From Umbilicaria muhlenbergii (lineage: Eukaryota; Ascomycota; Lecanoromycetes; Umbilicariales; Umbilicariaceae), in the NCBI GenBank assembly GCA_000611775.1, contig KK106984.1:1-28802 (forward strand): a stretch of DNA of 28,802 nt. Direction: 5' to 3'. Made by a program: the position numbers and the translations under genes. The stretch's first letter is position 1; each line of letters begins with the position of its first letter. This document shows, piece after piece, positions 11,356-20,639 of this stretch. The notes under the pieces are model-generated. The model was given only the letters and a program-made list of their open reading frames with translations. It was not told where the DNA came from and ran no database searches.

Positions 11356-11578
11356 GCAACACAGTCTGATGAAGTGCATCTCAGGTTGTGTACAGAGCTC
11401 AGTCATTCAGACAAAATCCTCAAGTTTAAGGCAATTTCAACTGATGAGATGAAGTGCAGTGGATCTGGCAAGTTTATTTCAATGAACCCTCAGACTGAAT
11501 CATACGCACACAACCTTAATTCTGAGCACTAACAAAATATTTCAATGAACATTCATTGAAATTAAGCCTTCTTGATAG
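11356..11578 (+). repeat. 223-bp dispersed repeat, copy inside gypsy-1
   Basis: It matches 20,414-20,636 with four mismatches, all transitions and all in the last 55 bases; the first 169 bases are identical. Near its right end ATTTCAATGA and TCATTGAAAT form a 10-bp stem with a 4-base loop (11,539-11,562). Its right boundary (11,578) is exactly where recognisable integrase coding sequence begins. It still holds CpG sites. A 67-codon open frame (11,329-11,532, plus) crosses it but has no recognised motif. Confidence 0.85.
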
Positions 11579-14560
11579 TTCCTCTGCAACATTTCATGCA
11601 GGTCCTTGAGGTGATTCATTTATACTCTTGCTTTTTATGCTATCATTACTAGTCCCCTGGCCTCATTCATAGCCGGGTTGAAATCATAATTGATGTAAAA
11701 TGATGATACTTCAGTTGTCTCTGTTGCTGCTGAGTTGTATGCTAGCTGAGCTATCAGTAAGAGTTCTACTCAATTGATTTGTTGATAATTAACATAACAG
11801 CGCAAGTATTGTTTCAGTGTTTAATTTAATCATTCAGTTTGCTCATTCATCTGAGGATGATATGCTGTGAACAGCTTATGATGAATCTTTAGTTGATTCA
11901 TTAATGATTTTCAGAACTTAAAAGTGAAGAGTTTATCTCTGTCTGAGATTATTTCTTTCAGCAGCTCATGATTGATTGTTATGATTTTTAAAAATGTGTA
12001 TGTTAATTCTTCTGCTGATGATGATTTCTTATAAGATATGAAGTATTCATACTTCATAAGTCTGTTGATGATAATTAATATTGAATCATAAACTGCTTTC
12101 ATCAGAGGTTCTTTCAACTTTGGTAACTTAATCACAAAGTTTAATGTGATACTTGCTCATGATCTTGATGATGTCCTTGATGACTTAAGTAAATTGTATG
12201 ACTTATGTTGATCTGCTTTACTTCTTCAACAGATGTTGCATTTTTAAATGATCTCTTCAACTTTCTTCTTCATGTGTGAGAAGTAATAAGTTCTTGTGAA
12301 ATGTTTCACTGTCTTGTTGATTCCCTGATGATCATGTGTCTTGTTGAAATGACTTTCCTCTATTAGCTTTCATTGAAGACTAATAAGAACATAGATCAAG
12401 TCTTGAAAAAGTAGTAAACTTTTCTCCTTTTCAAAGCTTTCATGATCTTTAATATTCTGAAGAACTTGCTGTGCTAACTTATCATTCTTCAATGCTTTTT
12501 GAATTTCATTTTTAAAAATGTTATCCTTTATCTATATGATGAGGTTGAATTATCTGTTGAAAGACATGTTCCCTTGCTCATTCTCTCAGAGGATAACATG
12601 ACTGATGACTGACTTATCTTGTAAGTAATCAGCTCATCAGCTGAGAGTGTTCACTTTAACATTCTCTGATCTTTTTTAATAATAAATCCTAAAATTGTAC
12701 TGTGACAATTCTTTCAATCAATGTACTTGTCTTTGATTTAAGACCTTCATTGTTGTGAAATACAACAGATTTTTATGATTTAAGTATATCTGAACTTCAT
12801 GTTTAGGTCCTTCTAGATACACATGTCATTGCTTGAATGTGTCAACAATAGTTAACAGCTCCTTGTCATGTATCTTGTAACTCATCTCAACACTTATAAA
12901 CTTTCTTGAATAAAAAGCTACTGAGTGCAGATGTCTCTTATCATTTAATTGACTGATGCATGTTTTTATAGCTTCATCTGACGCGTCTGTCTCAAGCGTA
13001 ATAAGTTTCTCAGGGTTGAAACTCATGAGAATTGATTGAGAAGTGAATCTCTTCTTCAACTCATTGAAGGCTTTCTGTGCTTCAGATGATCACTCAAATT
13101 TCTGATCTTTCTTGATCAACTCTGTTAGAGGTGATGTGATTTTTGAATACTTTTCAATAAACTTTTTATAAAAGTTCATGAACTCAAGGAAGAACTGTAC
13201 TTCCTTGACATTTCTCAGTACTGATCATTCAATCACAGATCATATTTTCTCAGAGTTCATTCATAACTCTTCTGATGTTATGATGAAACTCAGGAAGTGT
13301 ACTTCCTTGAAATGAAAAAGACTCTTCTCAGACTTTATCTGTAATCCTGCATCTTGAAGTGCTTGTAGGATTTTATGAACATGCTGAACATGCTGCTCCT
13401 TCATTTTGAAGTAGATCAGTATGTCATTGAGGTAAATGATCATGAACTGATTTAAATATTCTCACAGTATGTTATTAATAAAAGCCTGAAACATTGCTGA
13501 TGCATTTGTTAATCTGAAAGGCATTATCAGGTACTCATAGAGTCTGAATCTTGTTTGAAACACAGTTTTTCATTCATCTCCTTCTTTGATATGAATCTGG
13601 TTGAAGGCTCCTGAAATATTGAACTTGATGAATCATTACATTCTCTGAAACTGATCCTGCAGTTCTGAAATGAGCAGCAAAGGGTAACTGTTCTTGATGA
13701 TAATATTGTTCAGTGCTCAGTAGTCAACACACAACCTGAGTGAGTCATCTGACTTTGGTACAAACAGTATTAAATATTCAGCTGAAGATTGTGATTCTCA
13801 TATGAATCCTTTTTGTAAGTTCTCCTTTAAGTATTCTCATAAAGTGTTTAACTTCTGAGGTGACAATGAGTAGATAGGTTGCTTCATTGATGTGTAATCT
13901 TTCATGATTTTAATTTCATGATTTTATTTTTAATATTTCAGTAAGGCGTCCTGTTTTTTTATTGTCATAAATAACTCTTTGAAGTCTTTGTATTCTTTAA
14001 GGATAAATAACTTGATAATAGAGTCTCAGTCATCATTGACTTATTTAATTCACAGTATTTTTGCATTAAAATTTTTTAATTTCTTGTGCATCTCTTTTGT
14101 TGTTATAATGAAGACTTTCACTCCTTCAGATGAGTGTAAAACTGAATATAACTTCATAAAGATGTTGTCTTTAATGAAGTATATCTCATTTTTAATTTAA
14201 TTAATCATTGAATTGATCTGTTGAAGTCATGATATGCTTAAAACTATGTCACTTCCTGACTGCTTCATAATGTTGAAATTAATTTTCTCTCAGTGTTGAT
14301 TTATCTGTATCAGTGTTGAAACAGTTTCTTCATTCACATGATTATTGTTGTGTTTCATAAGAGTTTCATTAAATTCTTGAAATGAATAAAGATTTCACTT
14401 TTTCTGAATTTTTATTCTGTTCATCTTTATGAACTGTGAATTTAAGAAATTCTCTGTATAATCACTGTTGATTAACAGTTTAACTGAGTGGCCTTTTACT
14501 TTAATTTAAACACAGAAGTTGTTCATGTCTTCTGTGATAATGATTTCTTTAACAATCACC
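11579..14560 (-). pseudogene. pol: gypsy-1 pol (protease, RT, RNase H, integrase), degraded and 3'-truncated
   Basis: Read on the minus strand in one phase. The protease has LLINSDYTENFL where LLDSGATGNFLS-type sequence is usual (about 14,475-14,440), so the catalytic DSG is now NSD. RT shows HIKEGDE, then EYLIMPFRLTNASAMFQ, and the catalytic box is YLND instead of YLDD (13,423-13,434). RNase H follows (12,826-13,059; LETDASDEAI, SVAFYSRKF, HDKELL). The integrase core has a Asp-to-Asn change in IINRL, an intact ISDRDKLF, and HHKLFTAYHPQMNEQTE (about 12,100-11,850), then AYNSAATETTE and FNPAMNEARGLVMIA. The frame stops at 11,579, well short of the usual integrase C-terminal and chromodomain region, where an unrelated segment begins. 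Asp-to-Asn, Gly-to-Ser/Glu and Arg-to-stop changes all fit C-to-T decay. Several stops and catalytic losses make it inactive. Confidence 0.9.
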
Positions 14561-15379
14561 TCTTGCAGAGACTTTAATTTAAATGTCTTTGAAAACCTTT
14601 GATTTGAAGAGCTCTTTAATTTTTTAAATTAAATGAGAGGAATTTTAAATTCTCTTTCACATATTTAAAGTCCTTTGAGATGACTTTCTTGTTCAGGTAT
14701 CATATCAGATTCAGCTTTAAATATTCACTTTAAAATTCTTAAACTTTCATGTGTAGTTTTCTTGAGATGTGTACTCTGTTAAAAGTAATGTATCCTTCTT
14801 TCATGATAAACTTTAAACCTTTCAATGATGTTTCTTTGAGTATATTTTAATAACTCACATTCTTGATTTCATCTTTCTGAGTGAACATGTTTTTAACTGT
14901 TCACAGGATTCATTCCTGCAATTAATTTACATAATTTTCATAATTTTCAGGAGATCTTTTCAACATTTTAAATACTTTTTTATAAGTTTTCAGTCACTGT
15001 TCTTCATGAATGAATGCTCAAATATCATCATTCTTCTTGATGATTTTCCTTGAATCATTAAAGTTTATTACTTTCATGAAGTCTCCCTCCTCATTAGATG
15101 AAGATATTATATCATCATTGTTAATATAATTATCTTCTTGATTAAATTATTTTTACTTAACTTGATGTTCTTTCACGTCTGTGACAGAGTCTCAATGAAA
15201 GATCATGATATATTTTTTTATTTTTTTTAATTGACATGAAAATCATTCAGAGTCATCTTTATCACTCTGATGAATGCAACAGTCATCATCATAACATGCT
15301 GTTTAAAATATAATGTTATGATTAACTCTGATTTTTACTTCTTGCATGATTATGTATATTTTCTTTAATTGAACAGTCT

Positions 15380-16260
15380 TTCCTGAGACTTGATAATCAC
15401 AGGCAAAATGCCTCAACTTCTTGCAATTATAATAATTATTTTCATGAGGTTTCTCTTTCTTTTCTGAGTTCTTCTTGAGTTTTTTCCCTCACTGAAATTG
15501 ATTCACTTGAGTAGCAGCATCAATTTTCATGAGTTGAAGTTTATAATAAAGTTGATTATTATATTGACACTCATGATTCTTCTCAGCTCTTTAAGGTACA
15601 AGAATCTTATAACTCTTTTTTAAGCTTTATTCATAAGCTCAGTTGTTGATGATGATCAATCATTTGATCATTTCTGAAAGTGTGACAGAATGTTCAATCT
15701 TGAAGATTTCATCTTTCATCATGTTTTTTAATCTCTTGTAATATTGTGCTGTCAAAGCAATATCATTTTAATTCATATGTGAGATGAGTTTTTGAAAGTT
15801 TATCATATATATAACAGCTGCTTCTTTCTGCTGAATGTTATAAATCTCTCATTTCATCATTCTTTTTTCATTAATTATTTTAAACATTATTCTTATCTGC
15901 TTCTTGAACCTCTTTAAATCATGAAAAATCTTGTTGATCAAGTCATTCTGATCTTCAATCTTATTATTAATATAATCTCAGAGGATAAGTTTAAATCAGT
16001 TTAAAACATTTAACCTCAAGAATGAAAAGATGAACAACACTTTCTCTGATTTTAAAATGAATAAAGTCTTGTTGAATCACAGATACATGTCAAGCTGAGT
16101 GAAGAATAAATTTAATAATCTTCTCTCATTAAGAAATTTATCTGATAACAGGATCTTAACTTAAATTATTTTATTAAAAAATCATTCAATAACTGATTCT
16201 TCTCTGTTAAAGGATTTAAACATTTTAAGATTAATGAGTTAATTCATTACATGACTGATA
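15380..16260 (-). pseudogene. gag: gypsy-1 gag, degraded
   Basis: Minus-strand fragments read like a gypsy gag: a helical part (FKKQIRIMFKIINEKRMMK, IYNIQQKEAAVIYMINFQKL, DIALTAQYYKRLKNMMKDEI) followed by a zinc-knuckle remnant at about 15,393-15,434, YYNCKKLRHFACDY, where CxxC-H-C would be usual. The first and last cysteines are now tyrosines, as TGC/TGT to TAC/TAT changes would give. Its phase differs by one from pol, so the ancestral element either used a frameshift between gag and pol or has suffered a small indel between 14,560 and 15,380; I cannot tell which. The start codon is not clear. Confidence 0.65.
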
Positions 16261-16282
16261 CTCTGTAAGTTGATGCTCAAAG

Positions 16283-16677
16283 TGTAACAGGTGATGTCAT
16301 AATGACTGAAGTAATATTATCATTTAATGAACTACAAGATATGATTCAATGAATTAAACAAGATTCAATGAATTATATGATCTTAAAGTTAAAATCAAGT
16401 GAAGAAATTAATAATCATAAATTTAAGAAATTATATTTAATACATGAGTTGAGCATGAACTTTTAATTATGAATCTACCTGTGATTATATAAATTATAGA
16501 AGACTCATGTGCTCAGTGTGCTCATCATGCTCATTACATTGAGCAGAATGAGCAACATGATGTAACATTTCATGCTCATCATGTTCACTTAAGTGAGCAA
16601 GGTGAGCAAGGTGAGCAGTATCACATGTACATTCACATTGTGTACTTCATTAATACTATAGTGTGAGAGCTTTAACA
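16283..16677 (-). repeat. gypsy-1 5' LTR
   Basis: It is 395 bases long with TG..CA ends (plus strand starts TGTAACAG and ends TTTAACA). It is the gap-free partner of 10,430-10,824, separated from it only by transitions. An ORF call of 133 codons beginning inside it (16,663) continues into flanking repeats and is not a real gene. Confidence 0.95.
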
Positions 16678-16682
16678 AAGGA
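16678..16682. repeat. Target-site duplication, right (AAGGA)
   Basis: AAGGA follows the final CA of the LTR and matches 10,425-10,429 exactly. Confidence 0.9.
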
Positions 16683-16888
16683 GATACATGAATTCTTCAT
16701 TAATCATTTAACTGATCACTTTTATAACCTTTTGCTAAAAAACATGATGAAGTTCATGAAAATGTTGCAAGGACACTCAGAGCTGACAAGATGCATCTTT
16801 AAGCATTTAAGCATGAGTAGTAAAATGAAAGAAGAGATGAAGGTGGAAGAAGACTTGAATGAGATGAAGAGCATGAACATGAACATGC

Positions 16889-17060
16889 ATCAAGACTGCC
16901 TGTCAGTGATTTACATGATCATTAAAAATCATGATGAGTCATATGATATGAGCGCTTGCCAAGGCTGCCTGTCAGTGATTTACAAGATCATCAAGAATTG
17001 CTGTGAGTCATATGACATGAGTGCGCATCAAGACTGCCTGCTAAGTCATATAATGAACTT
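16889..17060. repeat. 69-bp repeats related to the 86-bp array
   Basis: Two full units and a partial one of CATCAAGACTGCCTGTCAGT...GAGTCATATGA run head to tail with a 69-base period. They share the core ACAAGATCATCAAGAA and GAGTCATATGA with the repeats at 8,340-10,024. They lie on the far side of gypsy-1, so the insertion split one repeat field. The unit is a multiple of three, so one frame is open (DCLSVIYKIIKNCCESYDMS repeated), but nothing else supports coding. Confidence 0.8.
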
Positions 17061-17129
17061 CTGAAATGAGGATCACCACACTGAGAAGAGCATGAGTTAT
17101 ATGATGAGAGTGTACCTCAAGACTGCTCA

Positions 17130-17700
17130 CATATAATCATAATGAGCTTCAGTCTGCTTTTTTAAAGCTACTTGAAAGGCTTCATTAAATGAAGTTTTCC
17201 CCCTTCCTTTTCAGAGTATTGCTGAAAAGATTCAAGCTCTTGAAAGATGAGATTCTCTCAGTTATCTTCAGCATCCTCTGTCATTTTAAGTAGTGATGAC
17301 TATGCTGATAAGAATTAAGGTTAGTCAACTCTAAGATCTTCTGCTAATGTTGTACAAAGCTGAGTGTGAATGCTTAACTGAAACACTTAATTGCATCAAG
17401 CACCCTTTCTCACTGAGAGTTGTACAGTGAAGATGACAGTGATAGTGAAGCAGCAGATGTTGTGAAGTGCTTAATTAAAGATGTCAGTGAAGAAGCAGTC
17501 ACAGAGGATGCTGCTGATGAAGTGAAGAAAGTAAGATGTGACATATGAAGCACATGTGATGCAGCACTGAAATCCTTGACTGCATCAAGTTTAAATTCAT
17601 GCTAATGTTGTATGAAGTGATTATGTTGCAGTGCTGAAAAGCTTAAAGTGCTGAGCTCAATGATTCACTTACCTTAATATTGTTGCAGCCTGATGTCTGA
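17130..17700. other. No confident gene; possible acidic coding relic
   Basis: On the plus strand at about 17,425-17,540 a frame reads EDDSDSEAADVVKCLIKD, then EEAVTEDAADEVKK, ending at a GTAAG that could be a splice donor. It is too short and low in complexity to name. It may be an upstream exon of the Cys-rich gene that follows. The rest holds nothing I recognise. Confidence 0.3.
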
Positions 17701-17772
17701 AGTGAGTGTGAAGAGGTGCTATGTGTTGTACAACATTAACATGACTTTTCACCTCATTATCATTCATCAACA

Positions 17773-17862
17773 CTGTCATTACTCATCAACATCATCATCA
17801 TCATCATCTGCTCAAATCATCATCATCATCATCATCAAATCATCATTATCATCATCATCATT
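17773..17862. repeat. TCA/CAT trinucleotide microsatellite
   Basis: Interrupted runs of TCA (CATCATCAT) extend over about 90 bases between the relic at 17,425 and the Cys-rich pseudogene. Confidence 0.9.
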
Positions 17863-17880
17863 GTACATTTATCCTCTCTG

Positions 17881-18603
17881 ATTGAACCCTTATCAAGCAA
17901 GCTGACATGGTTGAACATTTAGCATCAGCATCATCAGCATCATTAATGTGAATTTGTGAAAGAGCTTGAGATTTAAGGATAATGTTGACATCATATGAGG
18001 GCTCTTGTTCTTTAAGATCCTGTTACTGCTGCTGCTGCTGCTGCTGTTACTGCTCTCATCTCTGCTGCTGTGCTTGCTCAGCAGGCCGGCAACCTGACCC
18101 TCTCTGTGAGAGGTCAGCAGCTCATCATGTATGTTCATAATCTGTAAAACTGTGCTCTCTTGACTTGTTTAAGCACTGACATGATCTTCATTTGTGGTGC
18201 AATCACACCTGCTCAGTTGAGGATGCATCAGCCCTCATATGTTAACATCATCCTGATTCAGTCCTGAGGATGAGCCTCAGTCTCACCTTGTCATCATTGT
18301 ACAGCAAGAGGGCTGAGGCTGTTCCTTAAATGCTGTTAAGCTCTCAGGCACTTCAGCAGCTGCTGTGAAGCATGCAAGTGACAAGATCATGCTGCACAAT
18401 GCTTTTTAACAGCTGAGCCTGAAAATGATGAAGATGATGATGAACTGTATGATAACAATAAACCTGGCAGTGACCCTTCTGAAGAGGCTGTGAGTGCAGA
18501 GGCAGAGATCATTATTAATCTGCTGATGTTGAATGAGTTGATCTTCAGATCAAGGAGGATGATTCTTCTGAGTGAAGATGAGAATAATCTCATCATGTTA
18601 TAA
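17881..18603 (+). pseudogene. Decayed Cys-rich fungal protein, DUF3716-like
   Basis: Plus frame 1 reads through about 240 codons interrupted by TGA and TAA. In order: an Ala-rich segment (18,022-18,080; the matching CTG/GCT run is also a short microsatellite), AQQAGNLTLSVRGQQLIMYV, AITPAQLRMHQPSYVNIIL, then a cysteine cluster PCHHCTARGLRLFLKCC followed by HFSSCCEACK and QDHAAQC (about 18,275-18,410). An acidic tail (ENDEDDDELYDNNKPGSDPS) ends at TAA 18,601-18,603. The spacing of the cysteines, with a C..C start and a C..C-x-C end, resembles DUF3716-type zinc-binding domains of fungal proteins, which have no known function. The start is not visible. The opposite strand has open stretches (17,893-18,138 and 18,387-18,668), but they are low-complexity shadows. 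Stops sit where Arg, Trp or Gln would be expected, as elsewhere in the window. Confidence 0.6.
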
Positions 18604-19000
18604 GTATGTATGAGTGTTTCTTTTTTATCATCTGATGCTCTTTTCTTCTTCTTTTTGACTCTTAACACTTTTTTTAACTTCTTTTCTCCTCAGCACCTTC
18701 TGTCTTTATTTACTTAAATGTACAGCCTGCACCTTTATGTGATGTTCAAGATCAGTAGTCTGTACTTAAAATGAGTATGAATGAAGTTAAGACAGGCTGA
18801 TCCCTGTACAGTAGTAGATAAGTAGATAAGTAGATAAATTAAATCTCAAGTGATAAGATTCATATGATGTTCAGAAGTGTGATGACATCATGTTAAACCT
18901 TCAAGTCATGATTTTAACTCTTGACATATCATGACTGTATGAAGCCTGATTGAACTGATCAGTGTGAAGTGCATGACCTCTTTGCTTGTCACATTGCTGA
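18604..19000. other. Intergenic; short GTAGATAA repeat
   Basis: No gene was recognised. About 18,812-18,838 holds three head-to-tail copies of AGTAGATAA. From about 18,840 onward the first members of the interspersed repeats of the next region appear. Confidence 0.6.
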
Positions 19001-20410
19001 ATTCTTTTCACTGCCGCTAGGACAGGCTGATCTCATATGATAGAGAAGTAAATAGATTTAAACCCTACATCATGATTTCAGCAGATTGTGATCATGTGAA
19101 GCTCATGTGATCATATGAAGGCTTCACCTCAACATTCAAGCCTTTAAGTCATGATTTCAGCAGATTGTGATCATGTGAAGCTCATGTGACTGTATAAAAG
19201 AGCTTCACCTTTACACTCAAGCCTCTTGACCCTTAAGCTGTTATCAATTTGAAGCTGTCACTGAGAACAGAGCTGTTAAAGTATCACTGTTGATGAGATG
19301 ACTGTTTCTGCTTCATTGCAACTGTACAAAGGCTGCACCTCAACATTTAAACCCTCAAGTCATGATTTTCAGCAGATTGTGACTGTATGAAGGTTTCTCC
19401 TTCTGATCAATCACACACTCATCACTACTACCCTGTCTGAATCCTCTTTTCATTAAGGGTTGATTGTACAGTTCTGCATTCTTTCCTCAGTCTTAATCCT
19501 CTTCTTGCTAACCTGCGCTCTTTCACTTTTTTCATACTTTGCTTGAACATGCTGTGATGAGTTTTAAATCATGCTGTGACTGTATGAAGGCTTAACCTCA
19601 ATATGATATGTTTAAATGACTCAGTTTGATGATGAGTGTTCTGAGCTTCATATGATGCTCAGCTGAATCAGTTAATGTGAAGTGCAGAAACACCTTTGCT
19701 TATTGTGCTGCTGCAACCTTTTTGCAGGTGCGTGACTGTATGATGATTTCACTTCAGCATTGTAATAACCTGTCATTCAGAGTAGATATATGACGCTTGA
19801 TCTTTAAATTGCTTGACAGCAGCCTGAGCTTTGCATATGATTAAATGCTGTCAAGCCTCTAAGTAATGATCATATGACAGCTTCATCTCAGCAGTGAAGA
19901 GTGCAGAAACATCTTTGCTTCTTGCATTACTGAAACCTTTTCACTGCTGCTGATGCAGAGCTGAGTGCTGTGATCAAGTGCCATCAGGCCTCTAAGTAAT
20001 GATTGTACAACAGCTTCATCTCAGCAGTGTGAAGTGCAGAAACACCTTTGCTTCTTGCATTGCTGAAACCTTTTTGCTGCTGCTGATGCAGAGCTGAGTA
20101 CTGCTCAAGCCTCAAGTCAGAGGTTTTCCTGAGGTTTGCAACTGAATGAAGGCTTCAACTCAACATGATAATACATCTGAAGTTGTGATTTTCAGTATAT
20201 TGTGACTGTACAACACTTAATCAAACTGATTGATGTGAAACCTTAACACCTTTGCTTGTTGTATTGCTGAAACCTTTTCACTGAAAGATCCGTATGATGT
20301 TCTCAAGGTGTGATGACAGTGAGGGGAAGCTTAACATCAAGCTTAACTGAGGGGCGGTTCTCAGCAAATCATGATCAGATGAAGGCTTCACCTCAACATT
20401 ATAACATGCT
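19001..20410. repeat. Field of interspersed 80-130 bp repeats
   Basis: Several motifs recur in the same orientation. CATGATTTCAGCAGATTGTG occurs at 19,071 and 19,150 (79 bases apart), with a variant at about 19,360. A unit with GAAGTGCAGAAACACC followed by TTTGCTT and GCTGAAACCTTTT recurs at about 18,966, 19,680, 19,896, 20,029 and 20,240. The clearest pair, starting CTTCATCTCAGCAG at 19,881 and 20,014, has a period of 133. Copies differ mostly by transitions. No coding pattern emerged, and a 66-codon open stretch (20,310-20,510) is not convincing. Such fields are common in fungal subtelomeric DNA. Confidence 0.7.
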
Positions 20411-20413
20411 CAT

Positions 20414-20636
20414 GCAACACAGTCTGATGAAGTGCATCTCAGGTTGTGTACAGAGCTCAGTCATTCAGACAAAATCCTCAAGTTTAAGGCAATTTCAACT
20501 GATGAGATGAAGTGCAGTGGATCTGGCAAGTTTATTTCAATGAACCCTCAGACTGAATCATACGCACACAACCTTAATTCTGAGCATTAACAAAATATTT
20601 TAATGAATGTTCATTGAAATTAAGCCTTCTTGATAG
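20414..20636 (+). repeat. 223-bp dispersed repeat, free-standing copy
   Basis: Partner of 11,356-11,578 (219 of 223 bases identical, same orientation). It has no flanking gypsy sequence: to its left lies the interspersed repeat field, to its right AT-rich DNA. Its hairpin arms carry two of the four differences. No flanking target duplication or terminal inverted repeat was found. Confidence 0.85.
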
Positions 20637-20639
20637 AAC

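Larger units (their letters stand above)
10430..16677 (-). mobile_element. Complete but mutated Ty3/gypsy LTR retrotransposon (gypsy-1)
   Basis: The element is 6,248 bases long, bounded by two 395-bp LTRs and an AAGGA target duplication. All retroviral-type domains lie on the minus strand in the order gag, protease, RT, RNase H, integrase, so the right LTR is the 5' LTR. A purine-rich tract (minus strand of 10,825-10,840, TTAAGGGAAGAGTTAA) sits beside the 3' LTR as expected. A primer-binding site should start next to 16,282, but I cannot assign its tRNA. Protease, RT and integrase share one frame; the gag zinc knuckle is in another. The element is chimeric: between the integrase end (11,579) and the 3' LTR lies a segment carrying coding sequence in the opposite orientation. 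Many in-frame stops and lost catalytic residues show it is dead. Confidence 0.95.

Noticed and set aside
11539-11578. Helitron 3' end (hairpin shortly before the repeat boundary)
   Set aside because: The unit ends in TTGATAG rather than CTRR, the other end is not a clear 5' TC terminus, and no Rep/helicase of Helitron type was seen. Mutation of the ends cannot be excluded.
11911-12135. Stand-alone small gene
   Set aside because: The 74-codon stretch is the integrase core of gypsy-1, in frame with the RT and RNase H pieces.
16663-17064. 133-codon plus-strand ORF
   Set aside because: It starts inside the gypsy-1 LTR, crosses the target duplication and then reads 69-bp repeats, so it cannot be an ancestral gene.
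17311-17324. AGAATTAAGGTTAG, identical to the last 14 bases of both copia LTR matches
   Set aside because: No further LTR similarity on either side, so it may be chance or a tiny remnant.
17893-18138. Ser-rich minus-strand ORF
   Set aside because: It arises from the reverse reading of an Ala-rich CTG/GCT run; the plus strand carries the Cys-rich domain in a continuous frame.
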